A stretch of 64,000 nucleotides of DNA from Streptomyces sp. f51 (GCF_037940415.1 NZ_CP149798.1:1546501-1610500); one strand, 5' to 3'; numbered from the stretch's first letter, positions 16,773 to 25,375 are shown. Notes: a model not told the origin generated them from the sequence alone. Translations and numbers: made by a program.

Positions 16773-16976
16773 TCAGGAGTAGAAGCCTTGGCCGTACTCC
16801 ACAGGCCCGACGGTGAAGTCGTCCGGACGATCGCGGCGCAGTTCCTCATACCGTGCCGCGAACACGTCAATGGCTTCATGAATTGTGCAGCCCAGCGCTT
16901 CACGGATCGCCATGATCGCAAATATGATCCGGTGATCGAGGATGTCGCGGTCTACGCTCGCCGGCAGTGCGGTCAC
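16773..16976 (-). CDS. Small hypothetical protein (67 residues)
   Basis: A GTG start at 16976 with GGAGGA immediately upstream opens a frame reading MTALPASVDRDILDHRIIFA and then helical residues ending in DDFTVGPVEYGQGFYS. The composition (balanced, amphipathic helices AIREALGCTIHEAIDVFAARYEEL) looks like a real folded small protein. The family is not recognised. It is isolated in the atypical patch. Confidence 0.55.
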   Translation of the reverse strand: MTALPASVDRDILDHRIIFAIMAIREALGCTIHEAIDVFAARYEELRRDRPDDFTVGPVEYGQGFYS

Positions 16977-17131
16977 GGCTCCTCCGAAGTCGCTGTACAG
17001 CAGCGGAGTACAGCAACCGCACAGACCGCAGTCAACCGAGTAAGACTCCTGGCAAGCCAGCTGTCAGGCAATCGACCCTCAGTAACCGTAGTGCCCATAG
17101 TTCGCATCGAGGTGGCCTGACAACGGCAGCG

Positions 17132-17164
17132 CGGACGGTCCAGGGGTAACCCCTGGGCCGTCCG
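17132..17164 (-). terminator. Hairpin terminator
   Basis: Two 15-nt arms starting CGGACGG are separated by TAA, with one wobble pair. It lies about 50 nt downstream of the minus-strand frame ending at 17214 and could serve both strands. Confidence 0.6.
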
Positions 17165-17213
17165 AGAAGAACGTCGACGGCTAACAACGGCTGGACTACA
17201 GAGTAGAGGGTCA

Positions 17214-17405
17214 TCACGCCCCGGTGACCGAAGCCAGGTAGGCGTTCGCCTTCTCGGGGTCGGAGCAGGTTTCCACGCCTTCGTTCAGCACGGTACGCCG
17301 GACGTGACTGCTGCCGGGAGCCATGAAGATGATTCGCCAGTCGCCTTCGCGCCGTCTGGCGTCCGCCAGGTGCTCCGCTGGTCCACTCGGCGGTTCGGCA
17401 ATCAG
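17214..17405 (-). CDS. Possible small protein or 5'-truncated gene remnant
   Basis: A 63-codon frame ending GVETCSDPEKANAYLASVTGA has good Streptomyces codon bias. It contains GDWRIIFMAPGSSHVRRTVL, which reads like a folded domain. There is no ATG or GTG in the right place; the only 5' candidate is a CTG overlapping the stop of the upstream membrane gene (CTGA). It is therefore either a coupled gene with a rare start or the remains of a gene that lost its 5' end. Confidence 0.35.
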   Translation of the reverse strand: MIAEPPSGPAEHLADARRREGDWRIIFMAPGSSHVRRTVLNEGVETCSDPEKANAYLASVTGA

Positions 17406-17626
17406 AGGCGACTGGACAGGTAGACAACGGCACCGAATCCGATGAGGGATACGACGCCGGCCACGAACCTGAACCGGCTCGGCGTCATGGTGGACGGCGC
17501 AGCGGAGGTCAACATGTCCATGAGAGCGAAGAATCGCAGCCCGATGTTGCGGTAGTCAATTGCAACGAGCAAGAAGAAGAACGTTGGAACGGCAATACAG
17601 AATATTCTGAAAAGATCGGATATCAC
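17402..17626 (-). CDS. Small two-helix membrane protein
   Basis: A 74-residue protein starting MISDLFRIFCIAVPTFFFLL from GTG 17626, with GGAGA 4 nt upstream. It has two transmembrane helices (about residues 4-24 and 53-70, RFVAGVVSLIGFGAVVYL) joined by a short loop. Codon use is lower in G+C than the core genes. The role is unknown; the topology would fit a small toxin-like or holin-like protein, which is speculation. Confidence 0.5.
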   Translation of the reverse strand: MISDLFRIFCIAVPTFFFLLVAIDYRNIGLRFFALMDMLTSAAPSTMTPSRFRFVAGVVSLIGFGAVVYLSSRL

Positions 17627-17665
17627 AGCGTCTCCAGATTGCAAGCAGCGAACCTGCGCAATGTA

Positions 17666-17718
17666 CCAGCCCCCTACATCGCCCTAAATCGACCACCAGG
17701 GAAGATGCAGGGGGCTGG
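17666..17718 (+). terminator. Stem followed by TTTT
   Basis: CCAGCCCCCT (17666-17675) pairs with AGGGGGCTGG (17709-17718), helped by CATC/GATG inside, and is followed on the plus strand by TTTT. A U-tract terminator is unusual in this genome and no plus-strand gene ends nearby, so it may belong to a lost gene or an unannotated short RNA. Confidence 0.45.
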
Positions 17719-18024
17719 TTTTACCGATTACTCGTTGCGTAGATGCTTTAGATCACCGCCAACCCGGCCGTCATGCCGAACGCTGGAGGGCCTTGTCGTA
17801 GACAGGCGCAATCGCCGTCCGAGTGTGCTCCCGACTGCTCGGCCCGGAAGTTGCCCACGGTGAAAGGCCGCGAGTTGGGAGGGCGAGCGAAGAAACGTCC
17901 ACATGGAGGGGCATGGCACGATCCCCGGACCGTGCCACTCTCGTATCAGCGCGGGCGGGGAGCCACGGGTCAGTCTCAACGCTGATCCACGACACGTACA
18001 AAGGGGTTGGCACCCTGTGTTTCT

Positions 18025-18115
18025 ACTGAGATTCTTCGCGTGATGTCGCGGAGCTCGGCTACCGAACAGCAACAATGCTCGATCCATGAACGGCTCTGCC
18101 CAAAGATCACCAGTA
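18025..18115 (-). repeat. Left copy of an inverted repeat flanking the gene at 18128-19123
   Basis: About 75 of 84 bases match the reverse complement of 19195-19285. The shared segment ends sharply after AATCTCAGT. On the minus strand it reads DRALLLFGSRAPRHHAKNLS. Most differences between copies within this peptide are silent. Confidence 0.8.
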
Positions 18116-18127
18116 GACCCTCTCGGC

Positions 18128-19123
18128 TCAAGCGTCCAGCGCCTTACGGATCTGTCGTTGCGTCACCTTGTGCCGGACGCGACCGGAAAGCCGCTCCAGC
18201 TCGGAGTGACCCGCTTGTTGAGGAACGCGGGCCAGGGCGCGTACGGCAGTGCCGGTCAGCGGGGTTCGCAAGGGAGCACGTTCGACCAGGTCTCCTAGGG
18301 TGCGGATGGATGCGGGGTGCGGCGGCAGCAAGGAGAGCATCCAGGTGAACCCGGCGAGTGCAGGCAAGTTGTACGGGTCGTAGGCGCCGTCCCAGCGGCC
18401 CCCGCCGTCGGCGGCGAGGTCCAGCCAGGGCGTCACCGTCCGGCGGATCTCCTCGGTGCTGATCGGGGCGGTGAGGGCCAGCGCCCTGCGGTCCCAGGCG
18501 CGCGTGGGACGCGCCACCGGCGCGAGCAGAGCGTGGCCGATGACGCCGGGCCAGGGCTCGCCGAGCGAGGGCAAGTCGGTGAGCAATGCATCGGCCCACG
18601 GCTCGCCGGGGTTGAGTACGGGGCCACGAAGGCGGTCGAGCACCGGTGTCACGCATTCCGTGGGCCAGGCGTGCTCCAGCGCAGAGCGGCGAAGCAGGGC
18701 GACAACCGCTTCGGGTACGTGCCTGCCGGCGTCCAGCAGAGCCTGACTGCACGCCCACAGCTCGTCGCTGATTCCACAGGACCAGAACTGATCTGCCATC
18801 TCCATCAGCAGGGCTTCCCATGCCTCGCACCAGTCGGCGTCGACGATGTCACGCGAGACTGCGGCAAGCAGTACCAGCCCGCGGTTACCAACCTCACTGC
18901 CTGCCGGTGTCGTTACTGCGTGCTCGGCGAAAGACCGGGCCAGTGCAATTCGGTCTGCCTCTGGCAGACCGCGCAGCATCGTCGTCACTCCGAAGCCCTC
19001 GTGCCATGGTTCCTTCGCAAGGATCAAGGCGCGCGACAGCTCGGCAAGGTCGCCCTTGCTCACCAGCTCCCCTATGTAGTCGACTCGTGCAGCTGACTCC
19101 CACGGTGACGTCACCAAATCCAT
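18128..19123 (-). CDS. Hypothetical protein, 331 residues, between inverted repeats
   Basis: This is a soluble, helical, Leu/Ala/Trp-rich protein starting MDLVTSPWESAARVDYIGEL. Repeated patterns (LVSKGDLAELSRALILAK; FWSCGISDELWACSQALLDAGRHVPEAVVALLRRS; LVERAPLRTPLTGTAVRALARVP) suggest HEAT/ARM-type alpha repeats; this is inferred from composition. No enzyme motif is visible. The longer frame to 19432 reads through the right inverted repeat and is rejected. Both sides are bounded by about 90-bp inverted repeats, so it may be cargo of a small mobile or duplicated unit. Confidence 0.7.
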   Translation of the reverse strand: MDLVTSPWESAARVDYIGELVSKGDLAELSRALILAKEPWHEGFGVTTMLRGLPEADRIALARSFAEHAVTTPAGSEVGNRGLVLLAAVSRDIVDADWCEAWEALLMEMADQFWSCGISDELWACSQALLDAGRHVPEAVVALLRRSALEHAWPTECVTPVLDRLRGPVLNPGEPWADALLTDLPSLGEPWPGVIGHALLAPVARPTRAWDRRALALTAPISTEEIRRTVTPWLDLAADGGGRWDGAYDPYNLPALAGFTWMLSLLPPHPASIRTLGDLVERAPLRTPLTGTAVRALARVPQQAGHSELERLSGRVRHKVTQRQIRKALDA

Positions 19124-19194
19124 GGCGGGAGCGTACGGGCAGCCGCCGACAACGCACGGGAACGCGGCTCGAAGGACTTCCCTTGTCCCGCTCC

Positions 19195-19285
19195 TACCGA
19201 TGATCTTTGGGTGGAGTGGTTCGTGGATCGAGCATTGCTGCTGTTCGGCAGCCGGGCTCCACGACATCACGCGAAGAATCTCAGT
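19195..19285 (+). repeat. Right copy of the inverted repeat
   Basis: Partner of 18025-18115 in opposite orientation. On the plus strand it reads DDLWVEWFVDRALLLFGSRA and onward to KNLS, then diverges from the left copy. No target-site duplication is visible outside the pair. Confidence 0.8.
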
Positions 19286-19576
19286 AACTGCGTGACGTGG
19301 CCGACGGACACCAGCGGACGCCCGCGAACGTCTGTGGACCGTCGGCGCAGGTGAGAACCACACCAGCCCAAGGCAGCACGCCCGTACAAGTTGCTTCGGG
19401 ACGAAGCGGTCCCCGTGCCACAGCCGTGCCACATCGTGCGGTCAACCACGGTCAACGACGGCTTGCCGCGGTCGAGATGCGCCGTTCGCTTGGACTGCGG
19501 CTACAGCCGGACTGACCTGAGCGCCTTCACCACCGGCTACGTCCGCCCTTACAAGGCCGATGTCTCCCGTAACGCA

Positions 19577-19620
19577 CGAGCGCCCTCCCGGGCCGTCCTG
19601 GGGCCGTGGAAGGGCGCTCG
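19577..19620. terminator. Possible hairpin terminator
   Basis: CGAGCGCCCT pairs with AGGGCGCTCG around a 24-nt GC-rich loop. It marks the border between the atypical patch and dapD. Confidence 0.5.
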
Positions 19621-19678
19621 ATGGTGACCAGCGTCGACAACTGCCGACAGCTCAGCGGCAGGTCAGAGCGGTGATCGA

Positions 19679-19707
19679 TTCGGCGGCCGCAGGTCACGGC
19701 CGCCGAA
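19679..19707 (-). terminator. Hairpin terminator after dapD
   Basis: An 11-bp perfect stem (TTCGGCGGCCG with its complement) and a 7-nt loop end 3 nt beyond the dapD stop codon. Confidence 0.7.
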
Positions 19708-19709
19708 GG

Positions 19710-20699
19710 TCAGTTGTGGCTGTGCAGGATCTCGTTCAGGCCGCCCCAGACCGCGTTGTTCGGGCGGGCCTCGACGGTGCCGGTGACCGAGTTGCGGCGG
19801 AAGAGGATGTTCGAAGCGCCGGACAGGTCACGGGCCTTGACGATCTCGCCGTCGGGCATCGTCACGCGCGTGCCGGCGGTGACGTACAGCCCGGCCTCGA
19901 CCACGCACTCGTCGCCGAGCGCGATGCCGACGCCCGCCTCCGCGCCGACGAGGCAGCGCTCGCCGATGGTGATGCGGACGTTGCCGCCGCCCGAGAGGGT
20001 GCCCATGGTGGACGCGCCGCCGCCGATGTCCGAGCCGTCGCCGACGACGACACCGGCGGAGATACGTCCCTCGACCATGGAGGTGCCGAGCGTGCCAGCG
20101 TTGAAGTTCACGAAGCCCTCGTGCATGACGGTCGTGCCCTCGGCGAGGTGCGCGCCGAGGCGGACCCGGTCGGCGTCCGCGATACGGACTCCCTTGGGGG
20201 CGACGTAGTCCGTCATGCGCGGGAACTTGTCGATGGAGGTCACCTGGAGGTGCAGGCCCGCGGCGCGCGCGTTCAGCCGGACCTTCTCGACGTCGTCGAC
20301 GGCGACCGGGCCGAGCGAGGTCCAGGCGACGTTGCTGAGCAGCCCGAACAGGCCGTCCAGGTTCTGGCCGTGCGGCTTGACCAGGCGGTGCGAGAGGAGG
20401 TGCAGGCGCAGGTAGGCGTCGTGCGCGTCGAGCGGCTTGTCGTCCAGCGACGCGATGACCGTACGGACCGCGACCACCTCGACGCCCCGGCGGGCGTCGG
20501 GGCCGACGGCCTGCGCGGCGCCCTCGCCGAGCAGTTCCACGGCCCGCTCGGCGGACAGGCGCTCGGTGCCGGCGGGGCCGGGCTCAGCGGACAGTTCGGG
20601 GGCCGGGAACCAGGTGTCGAGAACGGTGCCGTCGGCGGTGAGGGTGGCGAGCCCGGCGGCGACGGCGCCGGTGGTACGAGAAGCAGTCGTGTCGGTCAT
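19710..20699 (-). CDS. dapD: 2,3,4,5-tetrahydropyridine-2,6-dicarboxylate N-succinyltransferase
   Basis: This 329-residue enzyme transfers a succinyl group from succinyl-CoA to tetrahydrodipicolinate in lysine/diaminopimelate synthesis. The N-terminal alpha/beta domain precedes a left-handed beta-helix of hexapeptide repeats (about residues 170-290, e.g. [18 protein letters not shown] and [19 protein letters not shown]). The motif [14 protein letters not shown] is typical of the actinobacterial trimeric DapD. Length is as expected for the family. [11 protein letters not shown] is a sensible start. It is monocistronic. Confidence 0.95.
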   Translation of the reverse strand: MTDTTASRTTGAVAAGLATLTADGTVLDTWFPAPELSAEPGPAGTERLSAERAVELLGEGAAQAVGPDARRGVEVVAVRTVIASLDDKPLDAHDAYLRLHLLSHRLVKPHGQNLDGLFGLLSNVAWTSLGPVAVDDVEKVRLNARAAGLHLQVTSIDKFPRMTDYVAPKGVRIADADRVRLGAHLAEGTTVMHEGFVNFNAGTLGTSMVEGRISAGVVVGDGSDIGGGASTMGTLSGGGNVRITIGERCLVGAEAGVGIALGDECVVEAGLYVTAGTRVTMPDGEIVKARDLSGASNILFRRNSVTGTVEARPNNAVWGGLNEILHSHN

Positions 20700-20935
20700 G
20701 AGTGCAACCTAACTTGACGGGGGCCGCGCGGGCGAACCGATGCGCGGGGCGTCTCGCCGACCGGGCGCCCGGTCACCGCGGCAGACCGTCCCGAGCCATC
20801 CCGGTCACCGCGACTGACCACCCTGCCGACACCGCCGGACCACCCAGTTGCCACCGCCGGGCTGGACGGACGCCACCGGCAGGGCGTCGGATGCCACCGC
20901 CGGGCCGTCGGCCGCCACCGCCCTGCCGGTCAGGC

Positions 20936-21511
20936 TCACCGCTCCGGACCGTCCTCCGAGCCTCCCGCCCCGCCCCGCAGGATCCGTCCCAACACCTCGC
21001 GCGCGTACCCCTCGTCGTACGACGTCCCCGTGAGCAGCACCTGGAGGCAGATGCCGTCGAGCAGGGCGACGAGCGCCCGTGCGGTGACCGCGTCCGTGCG
21101 GCGGGTCAGCGGTGCGACGAGGCTGTCGATCCACTCGGCGGCCACCGGGCGCAGCGCGGGCCTGCGGAGCGCGGCGAGGTAGAGCTCGTACTCCAGCTCC
21201 ACGCCCGTGGGGTCGCCGGCCAGCCATTCGCCCATCAGTCCGGCGAGTTCGGCGGCGAGGTCCGTGCGGGTGTCCTCCAGGGTGCCGCGCGCGGCGAGCA
21301 CCTTGGCGAAGCCCTCGTTGGCCTGGCGGAGGGCCGCGACCATGAGTTCGTCGAGGGTCTTGAAGTGGTACGTGGTGGAGCCGAGCGGTACGTCGGCCTC
21401 GGCGGCGACGGAGCGATGGCCGAGCCCGGCGATGCCCTTGACGCCGACGACCCTGATCGCCGCGTCGATGATCCGCTGGCGCCGCTCGGGGTCGTACCGC
21501 CGCGTCGTCAC
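20936..21511 (-). CDS. TetR-family transcriptional regulator
   Basis: This 191-residue repressor has an N-terminal helix-turn-helix (YDPERRQRIIDAAIRVVGVK, then GLGHRSVAAEADVPLGSTTYHFKTLDELM, residues about 6-55). The ligand-binding helical domain follows. It lies 31 nt downstream of an SMR efflux gene on the same strand, so it probably represses its own operon and responds to the exported compound. Confidence 0.92.
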   Translation of the reverse strand: MTTRRYDPERRQRIIDAAIRVVGVKGIAGLGHRSVAAEADVPLGSTTYHFKTLDELMVAALRQANEGFAKVLAARGTLEDTRTDLAAELAGLMGEWLAGDPTGVELEYELYLAALRRPALRPVAAEWIDSLVAPLTRRTDAVTARALVALLDGICLQVLLTGTSYDEGYAREVLGRILRGGAGGSEDGPER

Positions 21512-21542
21512 GGTCCGCCGTCCGGGGTGCCGGGCCGGGCCA

Positions 21543-21863
21543 TCAGTGCGCCCCGCCCAGGTTCAGCAGGACGACCCCGCCGATGATCAGCACGATTCCG
21601 GCGGCCTTCGCGGCCGTGAGTCCCTCGCCGAGGAAGAGCATCCCGATCGCGGCGATGGCCGCGGTGCCGACGCCGGCCCAGATCGCGTAGGCCGTACCGA
21701 CCGAGACGGTCTTCAGGGTCTGCGCCAGCAGCGCGAAGGCGACGACGTATCCGAGGACGGTCAGCAGGGACGGCCACAGCCTGCTGAAACCCTCCGTGTA
21801 CTTCATCGCGGTGGTCGCCCCGACCTCCGCCGCGATGGCACCGGCGAGCAGTACGTATCCCAT
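21543..21863 (-). CDS. Small multidrug resistance (EmrE/QacE-type) efflux protein
   Basis: This 106-residue protein with four transmembrane helices exports cationic compounds in exchange for protons as a dimer. The essential membrane Glu is at residue 13 (AAEVGATTAMKYTEGFS), and the family signature AYAIWAGVGTAAIAAIG is present. The start ATG at 21863 fits the standard length; the much longer frame to 22199 is not used. It is the first gene of an operon with a TetR repressor. Confidence 0.93.
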   Translation of the reverse strand: MGYVLLAGAIAAEVGATTAMKYTEGFSRLWPSLLTVLGYVVAFALLAQTLKTVSVGTAYAIWAGVGTAAIAAIGMLFLGEGLTAAKAAGIVLIIGGVVLLNLGGAH

Positions 21864-22044
21864 GCGTACGACTGTACACATCGCCCGCTCCGGACCGGAA
21901 CAGGCGAACGCATCCGACGGCCGCGACCGGCCTCGTACGGATCCCGTATATGCCGTGGGCACCATGCGCCTCAGCGGATATCGTTCGCGATCACAAGGGG
22001 GCGGAGTCGAACAGATTCCCAACAACACATGGAGCGCGAGGGTC

Positions 22045-23142
22045 ATGTCGGACAGTTCGGGGTGGGGACCGTCGGGACCGTACGGGGGTGCTCCGGGCGG
22101 CTGGGGCTGGATGCCACCGCCGCCACCGCCGCCCAGGCCGGGTGTGATCCCCCTGGCCCCGCTCGGCGTGGACCACATCCTCGGCGGCGCGTTCGTCACC
22201 CTGCGCCGTTACGCGAAGCCGCTGCTCGGGCTCAGCGCGCTGGTCGGGCTGGTCCTGGCGGGCGCGACGTTGGGCATGGAGGTCCTGGTCCGGCATGTGA
22301 CCGCGGCCCGGCTGGACCGCATCATCTCCGGGGCGCCCCGGTCCGTCGACTGGACCGACGTGCGGACCGTTCTCGTCGCCTCCGGTGCCGTGCTGGTCGC
22401 GACGTCGCTGCTCACGCTCGTGGCGAGCGCCTTCGTCCAGGCCTCGTCCGCGGCGACCCTGCACGACGCCGTACTCGGCCGGCGGGCGGGACTCGGTGCC
22501 GTCTGGAAGCGGGCCCGGCCGCGCGTCCCGTCCGTGCTCGGGGTGATGCTGCTGCTCGCCCTGATCGCCGCCGTACCGACATCGCTGTTCCTGCTCATGT
22601 CCTTCGCGCTGGTCGCCACGGCCGCGTCGGTGGAACCCCTCATGTCGTTCGGCACCAGTTTCCTGCTCTGGCTGCTCGCGGTGCCGCTGACGACATGGCC
22701 GCTCGTCCTGTTCAGCTTCGCCCCGGCCGCCGCCGTGCTCGAGGGCGCGTCCCCCGTGACGGCGATACGGCGGTCGGCGCGGCTGGTGCGCGGCGCGTGG
22801 TGGCGTACGTTCGGGATCACGCTGCTCGGCGGCCTGGTCGCGTTCATGGTCTCCGTCGTGGTCAATCTGCCGCTCACCCTGGCGACGCCGACCCCGCAGC
22901 CGTACGGCCCCACGGGACAGCAGCAGGTCCACGAGGTCGGTTTCTACGTCCAGTTCCTGCCCAGCATGGGATCCCACCTGGTGCTCTCGGCGATCACGAG
23001 CGTCCTCGTCCAGATGTTCTGCCTGGCGTTCATGCCGCTGGTGTCGAATCTCCTGTACATGGACCAGCGCATCCGCAGGGAGGGCCTGGCGGACGTGCTC
23101 GCGCGCGCGTCCGCCCAGCCGGCGCCCGGCTCAGTCGAGTAG
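22045..23142 (+). CDS. Polytopic membrane protein with Pro-rich N-terminus
   Basis: A 365-residue integral membrane protein beginning MSDSSGWGPSGPYGGAPGG with a run of eight prolines (residues about 24-31). Roughly six hydrophobic helices follow: LLGLSALVGLVLAGATLGM; TVLVASGAVLVATSLLTLVAS; VLGVMLLLALIAAVPTSLFL, and so on. It resembles glycerophosphoryl-diester-phosphodiesterase membrane-domain-like or DUF7544-type proteins of actinomycetes, but I cannot assign a function. Its end overlaps the convergent VOC gene by 12 nt. Confidence 0.82.
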   Translation: MSDSSGWGPSGPYGGAPGGWGWMPPPPPPPRPGVIPLAPLGVDHILGGAFVTLRRYAKPLLGLSALVGLVLAGATLGMEVLVRHVTAARLDRIISGAPRSVDWTDVRTVLVASGAVLVATSLLTLVASAFVQASSAATLHDAVLGRRAGLGAVWKRARPRVPSVLGVMLLLALIAAVPTSLFLLMSFALVATAASVEPLMSFGTSFLLWLLAVPLTTWPLVLFSFAPAAAVLEGASPVTAIRRSARLVRGAWWRTFGITLLGGLVAFMVSVVVNLPLTLATPTPQPYGPTGQQQVHEVGFYVQFLPSMGSHLVLSAITSVLVQMFCLAFMPLVSNLLYMDQRIRREGLADVLARASAQPAPGSVE

Positions 23143-23496
23143 GGACTTCTTCGGCCGCAGCACACAGAACTCGTTGCCCTCGGGATCGGCGAGGACCGTC
23201 CAGGTGACGTCCTCGCCCTGCCCCACGTCGGCCCGGCGCGCCCCGAGGGCGAGGATCCGCTCGACCTCGGCGTCCCGGTCGTCCGGGGCGAGATCGATGT
23301 GGAGCCGGTTCTTGACGGTCTTGCGCTCACCCGCGGGCACGAAGCAGATTCCGGGGAGCGCGTGCGCGTCGGCGCCGATGACGATCTCGTGCTCGTCCTC
23401 GAACAGCACCTGCCAGTCGAGGACTTGGCACCAGAAACGGGCGAGGGCCGGCAGATCGTGGGCGTCGACGGTCAGTTGGTAGAGGGAGACAGCCAT
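23131..23496 (-). CDS. VOC-family (glyoxalase/bleomycin resistance-like) protein
   Basis: A 121-residue vicinal-oxygen-chelate protein. It starts LYQLTVDAHDLPALARFWCQ (first beta-alpha-beta) and ends FCVLRPKKS, with a central RLHIDLAPDDRDAEVERILALG. It lacks the full glyoxalase metal set (Asp in place of the first His), as in many uncharacterised members. ATG 23496 gives the standard single-domain length. Function unknown. Confidence 0.87.
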   Translation of the reverse strand: MAVSLYQLTVDAHDLPALARFWCQVLDWQVLFEDEHEIVIGADAHALPGICFVPAGERKTVKNRLHIDLAPDDRDAEVERILALGARRADVGQGEDVTWTVLADPEGNEFCVLRPKKSLLD

Positions 23497-23710
23497 GAAC
23501 GGCAGTCTCCCCCGGCGACGAACGCTCCGCCACCGCGTCCGCAGCACCCGGTACACCCCGCCGCACCCACGGGCACACATCGCCGGGCGCCCCCTCTGGA
23601 CGCCCCCGCCGGCCACCCGTGGGCCGCCCCCGGAGCCCCCCGCCCGGAGCCCCGGCCGCCTCCCCTGCCCAACTCCCTTACCTCTGTGGCCGATTGCCCG
23701 AAAAGAACCG

Positions 23711-23760
23711 CCGGTAACTACTTGCATCGCCGCGGGAAACGACTGCTCGGTAGTCACCGG
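23711..23760. repeat. Imperfect inverted repeat upstream of the AbfB-domain gene
   Basis: CCGGTAACTAC and GTAGTCACCGG (10 of 11 bases complementary) are separated by 28 nt, about 125 nt before the start. It could be an operator or a leader hairpin. The rest of the 388-nt intergenic region (23497-23884) shows nothing else. Confidence 0.4.
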
Positions 23761-23884
23761 TTCCACTACTGTTTCACCAGCCGCGCACCGGTTCTCCATG
23801 ACCACTCCGCTCCGTGTGCCACGCGCACCCTCGCCCTCCGCTCGGCCCTCTCACGCGCTCGCCCTCCCCCGCTTAGGAACGCGC

Positions 23885-24844
23885 ATGCCAGAAGTGACGC
23901 CGGGATCCGGTCCCGACGGATCCACCCCCTCCAGGGAGATCGTTCCCTGGCGCCCCACCGCGCACGGCGCCCCCTACCCGGGCTCGACCGACCTCGTGCC
24001 CGTGTCCGCGAGGCCCTGGCAGGCCATCGGCGCGGACGACGAGGTCCGGCTGCCGGGGACACGGCGGCTCTGGCTGGCCGGTGGACTCGCGGTGGCCGTC
24101 ACCATCGCCGTCATAGCCGTGATCTCCGTACAGACAGGCACTTCTGACGTCTCATCACATCAGACGGGCAACAGGACGACGGCCGACACGGCGAACCCCT
24201 TCCTCGGCGCCCCCCTCGCGCCGGCGGGAGCGACCACGCCCCCGGCCGGCAAGAACGCGCTGTCCTCACCGGGGAGTTCACCCTCGGTGTCACCGGATTC
24301 GCCGTCGGGGAGCCCAGTGTCGCCGAAGCCGTCCGACGAGGGCTCCGGTGGCCGGTCCGCCTCAGGGAAGCCGGCGCCCGCCGCGTCCGGAACCGCTTCC
24401 CGGCCCGGGACGGCCTCGCGGCTGAGGTCGGTCCAGGCGGTCAACTACCCTGACAGGTACTGGCATCTGAGCGACGGTCAGGTCCTGCTCGATCCGGTGA
24501 GTCCGTCGAGTGCCGCCTCGACCCGGCGGGCCGCCAGTTTCAAGCTGGTTCCGGGGCTGGCGAAGTCCTCCTGCTACTCCTTCGCCACCGTCGACGGCTC
24601 CTATCTCCGCCACCGCGACTTCGTCCTGCGCGCCGACCGCGACGACGGCTCGGCCCTCTTCCGCGAGGACGCCACCTTCTGCCCCCGCACCGCCTCCCGC
24701 TCGGGCGCCGTCATGCTGGAGTCGGTCAACTACCCGGGCCGTTTCCTGCGCCACCGCAACTTCCGGCTCGTCCTCGGGCGTCAGGAGCGCGACCGGCTCT
24801 ACGAGCAGGACTCGGCGTTCCGTCTGGTGCGGGGCCTGGCCTGA
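23885..24844 (+). CDS. Membrane-anchored AbfB (arabinose-binding) domain protein
   Basis: This 319-residue protein has a cytoplasmic N-terminus of about 60 residues, a transmembrane helix (LWLAGGLAVAVTIAVIAVIS) and a Ser/Pro/Gly-rich linker. The C-terminal beta-trefoil is like the alpha-L-arabinofuranosidase B carbohydrate-binding module. Repeats VNYPDRYWHLSDGQVLL, YLRHRDFVLRADR and VNYPGRFLRHRNFRLVL are visible. No catalytic domain is attached, so it probably binds arabinan or a cell-wall sugar outside the membrane. ATG 23885 with AGGAAC upstream. Confidence 0.85.
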   Translation: MPEVTPGSGPDGSTPSREIVPWRPTAHGAPYPGSTDLVPVSARPWQAIGADDEVRLPGTRRLWLAGGLAVAVTIAVIAVISVQTGTSDVSSHQTGNRTTADTANPFLGAPLAPAGATTPPAGKNALSSPGSSPSVSPDSPSGSPVSPKPSDEGSGGRSASGKPAPAASGTASRPGTASRLRSVQAVNYPDRYWHLSDGQVLLDPVSPSSAASTRRAASFKLVPGLAKSSCYSFATVDGSYLRHRDFVLRADRDDGSALFREDATFCPRTASRSGAVMLESVNYPGRFLRHRNFRLVLGRQERDRLYEQDSAFRLVRGLA

Positions 24845-24867
24845 GACCGGGACCCACCGGGAAACGC

Positions 24868-24901
24868 GGGCGGGGAGGCACCCGAAGGTGCCGCCCCGCC
24901 C
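24868..24901. terminator. Bidirectional terminator after the AbfB gene and the suf operon
   Basis: A 14-bp stem with one mismatch (GGGCGGGG-A-GGCACC and its complement) and a CGAA loop lies between convergent genes. Confidence 0.75.
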
Positions 24902-24937
24902 GTCGTGCTCGGGAGCGAAGGCCCCGGAGCCGGAGGA

Positions 24938-25375
24938 TCAGACGTTGAACCCGAGCGCGCGAAGCTGCTCGCGGCCGTCGTCCGTGATCTTGTCCGGGCC
25001 CCACGGCGGCATCCAGACCCAGTTGATGCGCAGCTCGTTGACGAGGCCGTCCGTGGCGGACTTGGCCTGGTCCTCGATGACGTCGGTGAGCGGACAGGCC
25101 GCGGACGTCAGGGTCATGTCGATCGTCGCGATGTTCGCGTCGTCGATGTGGATGCCGTAGATGAGGCCGAGGTTGACGACGTCGATGCCCAGCTCGGGGT
25201 CGACGACGTCGTAGAGCGCCTCGCGGACCTCTTCCTCCGAGGCGGGCTTCGTCGTCAGGCCCTCGGCCGGAGCCGCGGCGGCCTCGGCCGGAGCCGCGGT
25301 GGCCTCGGCCCGCGCGACCGCGGACTCGTCCGACGTCACGACGGTCTCGTCCGATGTCACTGTGTTCTCGCTCAT
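24938..25375 (-). CDS. sufT: SufT/MIP18-family Fe-S cluster assembly factor (DUF59)
   Basis: This 145-residue protein matures Fe-S proteins together with the SUF system. An Ala/Glu/Pro-rich N-terminal tail of about 45 residues precedes the DUF59 domain (EEEVREALYDVVDPELGIDVVNLGLIYGI; SAACPLTDVIEDQ with the conserved Cys; WVWMPPWGPDKITDDGREQL). Its ATG overlaps the sufU stop by 4 nt. It is the last gene of the suf operon before the terminator. Confidence 0.92.
   Translation of the reverse strand: MSENTVTSDETVVTSDESAVARAEATAAPAEAAAAPAEGLTTKPASEEEVREALYDVVDPELGIDVVNLGLIYGIHIDDANIATIDMTLTSAACPLTDVIEDQAKSATDGLVNELRINWVWMPPWGPDKITDDGREQLRALGFNV

Noticed and set aside
17728..18087. 119-codon frame beginning MDRALLLFGSRAPRHH
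   Set aside because: Only the first 20 codons match the right repeat copy; the remainder lacks codon structure, so it is treated as a repeat remnant.
18128..19285. Complete insertion sequence
   Set aside because: There is no recognisable transposase between the inverted repeats and no target duplication; a transposase-less unit or duplication remains possible.
20702..20935. Gene between dapD and the TetR regulator
   Set aside because: Repetitive CCACCGCCGG stretches with no start or codon bias; only about 230 nt.
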